Origin: Maricaulis sp039978735 | GTDB taxonomy: Bacteria; Pseudomonadota; Alphaproteobacteria; Caulobacterales; Maricaulaceae | Assembly (NCBI RefSeq): GCF_039978735.1 | Contig: NZ_JBDWAS010000033.1 | Span: forward strand, 1-64,000 | Direction of reading: 5' to 3' | Length of the DNA stretch: 64,000 nucleotides | In this document: piece after piece, positions 28,236 through 35,407 of the stretch | Position numbering within the stretch: position 1 is the stretch's first letter | How the letters are laid out: each line of letters opens with the position of its first letter | Notes under the pieces: generated by a model | What the model was told of the DNA's origin: nothing | Seen by the model: only the letters and a program-made list of their open reading frames with translations | The model's database searches: none | Made by a program: the position numbers and the translations under genes

Positions 28236-29711
28236 ATGGCCGAACTCGTCCCCGTTGAACCGTTCGATATCGTCGTCTTCGGCGCTACGGGCGATCTTGC
28301 CCTGCGCAAGCTGATCCCGGCGCTGTTCCATCGCTGGTGCGACGGCCAGATCACGGCGGATTCGCGGATCATCGCGGCGTCCCGGGAACCGATGAGCGAT
28401 GATGCGTTCCGCGATATTGCCGCAAGGCACATTTTCGAGCGGGATCCCACGGATGCGCGCCGCAAAGCCTGGTCGGAATTCACCGAGCGCATGCACTATG
28501 TCGCCGTCGATGTCAGCGCTCAGGGCGAAGACTGGGCTGATCTCAAGGCGGCACTGGATCCCGACGAGGACAAGATCCGGCTCTACTATCTCGCGCTTCC
28601 GCCTTCCACCTATGGCCAGGCCTGCGCGGGACTTGCCGCGCAATCGCTGAACACGCCGAATGCCCGGATCGTGCTGGAGAAGCCGATCGGGACGGACTTT
28701 CACTCCGCCCGCCGGATCAACGACCAGGTCGGTGAAGTCTTCCGGGAAAACAACATCTTCCGGATCGATCACTATCTGGGCAAGGAAACCGTCCAGAACC
28801 TGCTGATCCTGCGCTTTGCCAACTATCTGTTCGAGCCGATCTGGAATGCCAACGGGATCGATCACGTCCAGATCACCGTCGCGGAATCGCTGGGGGCGGG
28901 TGAGCGGGCCGGCTATTACGACCGCTCCGGCGCTCTGCGCGACATGGTGCAGAACCATCTGCTGCAGCTGGCCTGCCTGGTTGCCATGGAGCCGCCGGCC
29001 TCGCTCGATCCGGATTCGGTGCGCACTGAAAAGCTGAAAGTGCTCAAGGCGCTGCGCCCGATCACGGCGGCCAATGTGTCGCAGGATGTGGTGCGCGGGC
29101 AGTATCAGGCCGGCGCGGTCGGCGGTTCACCTGTGCCGGGTTATGCCGAAGAGGTCGGGTCGGATACCGGGACCGAGACCTTTGTGGCGATCCGGGCCCA
29201 GCTGGAGAACTGGCGCTGGGCGGGCGTGCCCTTCTACATGCGGACGGGCAAGCGCATGGGATCGCGGCGCTCCGAGATCATCGTCCAGTTCAAGCCGGTG
29301 CCGCACGATGTTGTCGGCGCAGTCGATGGCGTGTTGCACCCCAACCGGCTGGTGATCCGCCTGCAGCCGGATGAGGGCGTCAAGCTGATGCTGATGACCA
29401 AGGATCCGGGCCCCGGCGGGCTTCGCCTGCGCTATGTGCCGCTGAACCTGTCCTATGCCGAGCATTTCGAGGCCAATTATCCCGACGCCTATGAGCGCCT
29501 CCTGATGGCGGTCGTGCGGGGTAATCTCAGCCTGTTCATGCGGCGCGACGAGGTCGAGGCGGCCTGGCGCTGGGTCGACGGGATCATCCGTGCCTGGGAC
29601 GAGGGCCAAGCCAAGCTGTATGGCTACCAGGCCGGCACCGACGGGCCGACACAGGCGGCCTTGCTGCTCGCCCGTGAGGACAGGGAGTGGTTCGATGCCA
29701 TCCGGCACTGA
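28236..29711 (+). CDS. zwf: Glucose-6-phosphate 1-dehydrogenase
   Basis: The 491-residue enzyme oxidises glucose-6-phosphate to 6-phosphogluconolactone with NADP/NAD. Visible are the Rossmann start VVFGATGDLALRKLIPALF, the active-site motif RIDHYLGKETVQNLL, and the C-terminal substrate region FYMRTGKRMGSR. Length is standard. It is the first gene of zwf-pgl-edd, and the pgl start overlaps its 3' end by 17 bp. The inverted repeat at 28170-28185 probably controls the operon. Confidence 0.97.
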   Translation: MAELVPVEPFDIVVFGATGDLALRKLIPALFHRWCDGQITADSRIIAASREPMSDDAFRDIAARHIFERDPTDARRKAWSEFTERMHYVAVDVSAQGEDWADLKAALDPDEDKIRLYYLALPPSTYGQACAGLAAQSLNTPNARIVLEKPIGTDFHSARRINDQVGEVFRENNIFRIDHYLGKETVQNLLILRFANYLFEPIWNANGIDHVQITVAESLGAGERAGYYDRSGALRDMVQNHLLQLACLVAMEPPASLDPDSVRTEKLKVLKALRPITAANVSQDVVRGQYQAGAVGGSPVPGYAEEVGSDTGTETFVAIRAQLENWRWAGVPFYMRTGKRMGSRRSEIIVQFKPVPHDVVGAVDGVLHPNRLVIRLQPDEGVKLMLMTKDPGPGGLRLRYVPLNLSYAEHFEANYPDAYERLLMAVVRGNLSLFMRRDEVEAAWRWVDGIIRAWDEGQAKLYGYQAGTDGPTQAALLLAREDREWFDAIRH

Positions 29712-30423
29712 CGCACCGCTCCATCCCGTGCAGCGTCATGCCGGGATCGAGGCGATGACGGCCGAGCTGGCAGGACAGGTGGCGGCGGTGCTGGATGCTG
29801 CGATCCGGGCGCGCGGATCGGCCGTGCTGGCAGTATCCGGCGGTTCGACGCCGGCGCCGCTCTACCGCGCCTTGTCGCAGCTCGACATCGACTGGGCCCG
29901 GGTGACGGTGCTGCTGGTCGACGAGCGCTGGGTCGAACCGGATAAAGCGGGATCGAATGAAGGCTTCGTTCGTGAGACACTCCTCACGGGCAAGGCGGCA
30001 GACGCTCGCTTCATCGGTCTGAAAACCCCGGACCTGTCGCCCTTCGATGCCGCGGCCGGACTGGCCATGCGGGTGCGGGACGCGGGCCGGATCGATCTTG
30101 CCGTGCTGGGCATGGGGAGCGATGGCCATACAGCGTCCTGGTTCCCCCATGCCCGGGGGCTGGAGGCAGCGCTGTCCGCAGAAGGTCCGCCGGTCGCCGC
30201 AATCGAGGCCCGGCCCAGTGCCGTGACCGGCGATCACCTGCTGCGCATGACGCTGACCCGGGCTGCGCTGAACCAGGCGCGGCATCTGTTGCTGATGATA
30301 CGCGGCGAGGACAAGCTTGCGGCGCTGGAGGCCGCACGCGCACCGGGTCCGGTGGAAGACATGCCGGTTCGCGCCCTGCTGAGCGATGGGGCCCTGCCTC
30401 TGGATATCCACTGGACCGACTGA
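29695..30423 (+). CDS. pgl: 6-phosphogluconolactonase
   Basis: The 242-residue enzyme (start MPSGTDAPLHPVQ) hydrolyses 6-phosphogluconolactone to 6-phosphogluconate. The family motifs are VSGGSTPAPLYRAL near the N-terminus, VLLVDERWVEPDKAGSNEGFVR in the middle (read as a DERWV loop and a SNEG loop), and LGMGSDGHTASWFP. It overlaps zwf by 17 bp and is 20-29 bp upstream of edd. Confidence 0.95.
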   Translation: MPSGTDAPLHPVQRHAGIEAMTAELAGQVAAVLDAAIRARGSAVLAVSGGSTPAPLYRALSQLDIDWARVTVLLVDERWVEPDKAGSNEGFVRETLLTGKAADARFIGLKTPDLSPFDAAAGLAMRVRDAGRIDLAVLGMGSDGHTASWFPHARGLEAALSAEGPPVAAIEARPSAVTGDHLLRMTLTRAALNQARHLLLMIRGEDKLAALEAARAPGPVEDMPVRALLSDGALPLDIHWTD

Positions 30424-30443
30424 AACACCACACACGCAAACGG

Positions 30444-32306
30444 ATGCGACACATGGCTCAACGTCTCAACTCCACGCTCGAAGCGGTCACCGACCGTATC
30501 CGCCGCCGAAGCGAGGCGAGCCGGTCGGCCTATCTCGAACAGATGCGCGCGGCGGGCCGCGACGGACGGCACCGGGCCGTCCTGTCCTGCGGCAATCTCG
30601 CCCATGGTTTCGCCGCGTGTCCCGGTGGCGACAAACAGGCCCTCAAGGAGGGCGGCAGCATCAATGTCGGCATCGTCACGGCCTATAATGACATGCTCTC
30701 GGCGCACCAGCCTTTCGAGCGCTTTCCGGGCATCATCAAGGCAGCGCTGAACGAAGTCGGCGCTGTCGGCCAGGTGGCGGGCGGCGTCCCGGCCATGTGC
30801 GACGGCGTGACCCAGGGGCAGCCGGGGATGGAGCTGTCGCTGTTCAGCCGCGATGCGATCGCGATGGCGACGGCGATCGCCCTGTCGCACAACATGTTCG
30901 ACGCGGTGCTGTGCCTGGGGGTGTGCGACAAGATCGTTCCGGGCCTGCTGATCGGCGCGCTGCGCTTCGGTCATTTGCCGGTCGTCTTCGTGCCGGCGGG
31001 CCCGATGCGCTCCGGCCTGCCCAATCCGGAGAAGGCCCGCGTGCGCCAGCTTTATGCCGAGGGCAAGGTCGGTCGCGATGCGCTGCTGGATGCCGAAAGC
31101 AAAAGCTACCACTCGCCGGGCACATGCACCTTCTACGGCACGGCGAATTCCAACCAGATGCTGATGGAGATCATGGGGCTTCATGTGCCCGGCGCGGCCT
31201 TCATCAATCCGGACGATCCGCTGCGTGACGTCATGACGGCGGAGGCGGCGCGCCGGGCGGCGGCCATCGTTCCCGGCGGTGCCGAGCCTGCTCCTCTGGC
31301 CGAGATCGTCGATGCGCGCGCCATCGCGAACGCCATTGTCGGCCTGCACGCCACCGGCGGTTCGACCAACCACACGATCCACCTGATCGCGATCGCGCGG
31401 GCGGCCGGGCTGCTTGTCGACTGGTCGGACTTCCACGATCTTGCCGGTGTGACGCCGCTGCTGTGCCGCGTCTATCCGAACGGGCCGGCAGATGTGAACC
31501 ATTTCCACGCGGCCGGCGGGCTGGGCTTTGTCATTCGCGAGCTTCTCGATGCCGGCCTGCTGCACGAGGACGTGCTGACGGTCAGCGGCCGGGGGCTGCG
31601 CCATTATGCGAGCGAGCCCTTCGAAAGCGAGGCCGGGGTCACCTGGCGGCCGGCCGTGGAGCAGAGCGCGAACACCGACGTCGTCCGCCCTGTTGCCGAA
31701 CCCTTCTCGGCCGATGGCGGGCTGAAAGTGCTCGACGGCGATCTGGGCCGGGCCGTGATCAAGATCTCGGCTGTGAAACCGGAGCATCATCTTGTCGAGG
31801 CCCCGGCGATCGTCTTCGAAACCCAGGACGACTTCATCGCGCGTTTCAAGGCCGGTGAGCTCGATTGTGACTTTGTCGCCGTGCTGCGCTTCCAGGGGCC
31901 GCGGGCCAATGGCATGCCGGAACTGCACCGTCTGACCCCGGCGCTCGGTGCGTTGCAGGATCGCGGCTTCCACGTTGCCCTGGTGACCGATGGCCGCATG
32001 TCCGGCGCCTCCGGCAAGGTGCCGGCTGCGATCCATGTCAGTCCGGAGGCGGCGCTGGGCGGCGCGATTGCGCGGGTGCGCGATGGTGACATCGTGCGCG
32101 TCGATGCGCCCGCCGGCCGGTTGACGGTGTCTGCCGATGGTTTCGCCGCCCGATCGCCCGCTATTGCTCCCGCCACGGTGCAGGCCGGCATGGGACGCGA
32201 GCTTTTTACCGGCTTCCGGCAATTGTGCGGACCGGCCGAAGAGGGCGCGCTGTCCATTCCGGGCCTTGCAGAGGCGGCTGCTGAGCGGACTGCAGAAACG
32301 GTCTAG
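30444..32306 (+). CDS. edd: Phosphogluconate dehydratase (Entner-Doudoroff)
   Basis: The 620-residue IlvD/Edd-family dehydratase converts 6-phosphogluconate to 2-keto-3-deoxy-6-phosphogluconate using a [4Fe-4S] cluster. Cluster cysteines are visible in PAMCDGVTQGQPGMELS, LCLGVCDKIVPG and SPGTCTFYGTANSNQM. The C-terminal TDGRMSGASGKVPAAIHVSPE is the family hallmark. Start is ambiguous: ATG 30444 or ATG 30453 (MAQRLNSTLEAV); the latter is equally good. The glk gene that often follows edd in Caulobacter-type operons is not present here. Confidence 0.95.
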   Translation: MRHMAQRLNSTLEAVTDRIRRRSEASRSAYLEQMRAAGRDGRHRAVLSCGNLAHGFAACPGGDKQALKEGGSINVGIVTAYNDMLSAHQPFERFPGIIKAALNEVGAVGQVAGGVPAMCDGVTQGQPGMELSLFSRDAIAMATAIALSHNMFDAVLCLGVCDKIVPGLLIGALRFGHLPVVFVPAGPMRSGLPNPEKARVRQLYAEGKVGRDALLDAESKSYHSPGTCTFYGTANSNQMLMEIMGLHVPGAAFINPDDPLRDVMTAEAARRAAAIVPGGAEPAPLAEIVDARAIANAIVGLHATGGSTNHTIHLIAIARAAGLLVDWSDFHDLAGVTPLLCRVYPNGPADVNHFHAAGGLGFVIRELLDAGLLHEDVLTVSGRGLRHYASEPFESEAGVTWRPAVEQSANTDVVRPVAEPFSADGGLKVLDGDLGRAVIKISAVKPEHHLVEAPAIVFETQDDFIARFKAGELDCDFVAVLRFQGPRANGMPELHRLTPALGALQDRGFHVALVTDGRMSGASGKVPAAIHVSPEAALGGAIARVRDGDIVRVDAPAGRLTVSADGFAARSPAIAPATVQAGMGRELFTGFRQLCGPAEEGALSIPGLAEAAAERTAETV

Positions 32307-32644
32307 AAAAAGCGGGTTTCTGCATCAGGCGTGATCTCAATCACGTATGTCGCTGACACAAAGTTGCTATTCGGAACATGCCGCTTGAAAGAGCGGCCCC
32401 AAACTCCTCTCCGTCGGAGGTCCACCTGCGCCGGGGATCCGGTGGGGCGCGAATCCTTGCCCGATGCGAAGCCCCAACTTCGCAATTCGCTCCCCACCAC
32501 CCCCGTCCAGCGCCCGAGAGTTCGTCGAGGGCGATGCTGAAGGCCCCGACGGCATAGGCAGCGCGCGGGAAAACCTTTCTCCCCACGGTTGCCTGTCCCC
32601 GCCAATCGCCCAATGATGGTGCGTCCGAAACGGGGGAGCAGGGC
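32307..32644. other. 338-bp intergenic segment with strong nested inverted repeats; no supported gene
   Basis: This gap between edd and the TIR gene has no convincing ORF. A nested hairpin lies at 32441-32498. Outer arms are GGTGGGG-c-GCGAAT and ATTCGC-t-CCCCACC with a single mismatch, and an inner 6-bp stem GCGAAG/CTTCGC is at 32466-32483. A second perfect hairpin, GCCGCT-N6-AGCGGC, is at 32382-32399. It may be a structured RNA, a degenerate repeat element, or the leader of the TIR operon. Confidence 0.5.
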
Positions 32645-34687
32645 ATGTCCGGGGACAACCGCTATCGGGCGTTTATCAGCTACAGCCATGCCGATCAGAC
32701 CTGGGCGCGCCGGCTTCACCGCGCGCTGGAAACCTATCGTGTTCCGACCCGTCTTGTCGGACAGGAAACACGCAAGGGCGATGTGCCGCGGCGCCTGTCG
32801 CCGATCTTCCGCGATCGCGACGATCTGTCGGCCTCCGGCGACCTGTCCGCCTCGGTGCGCGATGCCCTGGCGCGATCCGACACGCTGATCGTTATCTGCT
32901 CGCCGGCCGCGGCGGATTCGCGCTGGGTCAATGAGGAAATCCGGGTCTTCCGCGAACTCAATCCCGGCGGGGATGTGCTCGCCGCGATCCTGTCCGGTGA
33001 GCCGGATGCGATTGCTGCGGGCCGGCCGGCCGGCCAGGAGTGTTTCCCGCCGAACATGAGGGCGCCGGACGGTCTGGTGACTGAACCGGTCGCCGCCGAT
33101 TTCCGCCGGTCCGGCGATGGCTGGCGCATGGCTGTGCTGAAGCTTGTGGCGGGGTTGATCGATGTGCGGCTTGACCAGCTGATCCAGCGGGACCTGCAAC
33201 GCCGCCAGCGCCGCGTGACGGTGATCACAGGCGCAGCCATTGCTTTGTCTCTTACGATGTCGACGCTGACTTTTTTCGCGATCTCGGCCCGATCCGAAGC
33301 CGAACGTCGCAAGGCGGAGGCAGAGGATTTGATTGAGTTCATGCTGAGTGACTTGCGCGCCAAACTCGAACCGGTCGGGCGCCTCGACGTTCTCGATGCC
33401 GTCGGCGAGAAGGTGATCGCGTATTATGACGAGCGCGACCCTCGCCAGATGTCGTCCGACGATCTGGGCCGGCGGGCCCGGGCCTTCCACCTGCTCGGCG
33501 AGATCGACTCCGACGAGGGGGATCTGGAGAGCGCGTACCGCCATTTCAACACGGCCTACGAAGCAACCAGTCGCATTCTCGCGGTCGATCCGTCCTCGCC
33601 GGCACGCATTTACGAACATGCTCAGAGTGCGTTCTGGGCGGGGTATTTTGCCTGGCGCCGCAGCGATCTGGATACGGCAGAGGCCCGTTTCATCGAGTAT
33701 CGCGACCTGTCGCGCCAGCTGCTGGCCGACGAGCCGGAAAATCTGGAATGGCAGGCCGAGGCCGCCTATGCCCACTCGAATCTCGGCACGGTCTATATCG
33801 GCCATGAACGCCTGCGCGATGCCCAGCGCGAATTCCGCCAGGCGCTGGAACTGTTCCAGTCGATCGCGGACGAGTCGCCGGACTCCGAGTCGGCCCTGAT
33901 CGATCTGGCCGATGCCTGGGGCTGGATGGCCTATGTCGCCGAACCGCTTGACGGCCGGGACGCCGCCATGGAGGCGCTGCGCGAACAGATCCGCATCTAT
34001 GACGAGCAGCTGGGTGGTGGTGCCGACAATTGGACGATCCGCCGTGACACGATGACCGCTGAGTATGCACTCGCGCGCCTGCACATCGCCGAAGGGCGCG
34101 GGGCAAGCCGGGCCGATATCGAGGCGGCGCTCCAGATCCTCATTCCGGCATCGCACGAGGCCGATGCGCTCGTTGCGCACGACCCGGCAAACCTGCAATG
34201 GCGGCTGGTCGTCATTCGCCAGCGGCTGTGGCTGTCCGATGCGCAATTGCTGGCCGGCGACCTCGACGCGGCCCGCGAGGCCTATCTCGATGCATCGGCC
34301 TACATGACGCATCCCTCGTGGATTTCTGCCGAAGGGGATGTGTTCGACGATACGCGCCTGCATGCATCGCTGATGGAGGCACGCATTCTGGCCGGCCTCG
34401 GAGACGTCGATGCCGCCAGCCTGGCGTTGCAGCATTTGCTGTCGGAGCTCGAGCAGATCGATGACTGGCAGAACCGCCTGAGCAAGGGGACCTACCTCTA
34501 TGCGGCTGTTTCCAACACGCTGGCCGAACTCCTTGATCAGCAGGGGGAAGACCGGGAAGCAGCGCGTGTGCGCGAGGCGATGGTGAACCGGCTCATGCCG
34601 GTAATCGCGCGCGTTCCGGCCGACACGCGGGCAGAATACGACAGGGCCCGTGCGGTCCTGCAACGAGAGCGCATCAGTGCCGAATGA
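32645..34687 (+). CDS. Membrane-anchored TIR-domain protein with TPR region
   Basis: The 680-residue protein has three parts. An N-terminal TIR domain (about 5-120) has the start RAFISYSHADQTWARRLHRAL, the LSPIFRDRDDLSASGDL loop, and SPAAADSRWVNEEIRVF. Glu98 aligns with the catalytic glutamate of NAD-cleaving TIR domains such as SARM1 (W-V-x-x-E). One transmembrane helix follows at about 191-213 after a basic RRQRR segment. Then comes a charged helix (EAERRKAEAEDLIEFML) and a long TPR-like helical region to the C-terminus. Topology puts TIR in the cytosol and TPRs probably in the periplasm (inference). It heads the signalling-like locus described in the findings. Confidence 0.88.
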   Translation: MSGDNRYRAFISYSHADQTWARRLHRALETYRVPTRLVGQETRKGDVPRRLSPIFRDRDDLSASGDLSASVRDALARSDTLIVICSPAAADSRWVNEEIRVFRELNPGGDVLAAILSGEPDAIAAGRPAGQECFPPNMRAPDGLVTEPVAADFRRSGDGWRMAVLKLVAGLIDVRLDQLIQRDLQRRQRRVTVITGAAIALSLTMSTLTFFAISARSEAERRKAEAEDLIEFMLSDLRAKLEPVGRLDVLDAVGEKVIAYYDERDPRQMSSDDLGRRARAFHLLGEIDSDEGDLESAYRHFNTAYEATSRILAVDPSSPARIYEHAQSAFWAGYFAWRRSDLDTAEARFIEYRDLSRQLLADEPENLEWQAEAAYAHSNLGTVYIGHERLRDAQREFRQALELFQSIADESPDSESALIDLADAWGWMAYVAEPLDGRDAAMEALREQIRIYDEQLGGGADNWTIRRDTMTAEYALARLHIAEGRGASRADIEAALQILIPASHEADALVAHDPANLQWRLVVIRQRLWLSDAQLLAGDLDAAREAYLDASAYMTHPSWISAEGDVFDDTRLHASLMEARILAGLGDVDAASLALQHLLSELEQIDDWQNRLSKGTYLYAAVSNTLAELLDQQGEDREAARVREAMVNRLMPVIARVPADTRAEYDRARAVLQRERISAE

Positions 34688-34698
34688 TTGGTGACAAC

Positions 34699-34718
34699 AG
34701 GGCGGAGACATCCGCCCT
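34699..34718. promoter_or_regulatory. Perfect intergenic hairpin after the TIR gene
   Basis: AGGGCGGA-GACA-TCCGCCCT is a perfect 8-bp stem 11 bp after the TIR stop codon. There is no T-run after it, so it looks like an RNA-processing or partial-attenuation hairpin rather than a full terminator. Confidence 0.5.
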
Positions 34719-34763
34719 AGTGGGGATATGTGACCACCCGAAACGGGCAAGCAAGGGGAAATC

Positions 34764-35366
34764 ATGAGCACGATCGACGCAACCTGGCTGGATGGCAGCC
34801 AGACACAATCCGGTTTGACCGACGCATGCGCCATGGCTGTGGGCGTGACCCAGATCAGCCTGATCGCCAAGGCAACCGACGGATTTCTCGTCGTCCAGGG
34901 CAGCGATGCCGGGCGCGAGAATTTCGATGACGCCGACATCTCGGCGATCTTTGTCACCTTCGCCGATACCGTCGCCCAGTACCCGCTGGCCGACACGTCG
35001 ACGCTTCGCACCGCGGTGCTGTCGGCGCTGGCCGGACAATGGACAGCCAGCGCGACCATGGGCGCCAGCCCCTTCGACGAAACGGTCGAAGCACCGGCGC
35101 GTCTCATCTTCCATGTGCAGATTCCAGGATGGGGTTTCGAGCCTGCCCGGATCAAGTTCAAGTCTGAAGTGCCGGCCGGCGAATTCTGCGGCCTGGCCTG
35201 GCTGATGCTGAACGGCGCGACGTGCGAACCCTACAGTTTCGAGCTCTTTGCTAGTTGTGCGCAGGCCGGGGAGTATGATTACTCGCTTTTCATCAAGGCC
35301 TCGCAGGACGCAGGCAACCAGTCGACACGCGTCATTATCGATCCCAAGATCAAGGTCATTCCCTGA
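34764..35366 (+). CDS. Unrecognised 200-residue protein in the TIR/cyclase locus
   Basis: The start ATG follows a good ribosome site (AAGGGGAAATC). No signal peptide, membrane helix or known catalytic motif is seen. The N-terminal half is acidic (STIDATWLDGSQTQSG, ENFDDADISAIFVTF). The C-terminal half looks beta-rich (RLIFHVQIPGWGFEPARIKF, EYDYSLFIKAS) and ends RVIIDPKIKVIP. Pfam-like identity is unknown to me. It sits between the TIR and cyclase genes, each junction carrying a GC hairpin, so it is likely co-expressed at a different level. It could be a sensor, substrate or effector; no function is assigned. Confidence 0.75.
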   Translation: MSTIDATWLDGSQTQSGLTDACAMAVGVTQISLIAKATDGFLVVQGSDAGRENFDDADISAIFVTFADTVAQYPLADTSTLRTAVLSALAGQWTASATMGASPFDETVEAPARLIFHVQIPGWGFEPARIKFKSEVPAGEFCGLAWLMLNGATCEPYSFELFASCAQAGEYDYSLFIKASQDAGNQSTRVIIDPKIKVIP

Positions 35367-35375
35367 TTGAAACCG

Positions 35376-35393
35376 CCCGGCCGCCGGGCCGGG
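35376..35393. promoter_or_regulatory. Perfect intergenic hairpin before the cyclase gene
   Basis: CCCGGCC-GCCG-GGCCGGG forms a 7-bp all-GC stem between the 200-residue protein gene and the cyclase gene, 15 bp before the cyclase start codon. It could hide or adjust the GGACTGA ribosome site. Confidence 0.45.
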
Positions 35394-35407
35394 ACGGGCA
35401 GGACTGA

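Noticed and set aside
32307..32644. tmRNA, RNase P or 6S RNA in the structured gap
   Set aside because: No tRNA-like T-loop, acceptor end, RNase P core or 6S-like layout was found, so only a generic structured element is reported.
32303..35161. A 952-codon antisense frame across the TIR gene and the structured gap
   Set aside because: The sense TIR-TPR reading is clear. The antisense C-terminal part in 32341-32540 reads less like noise, but I could not support it as a gene.
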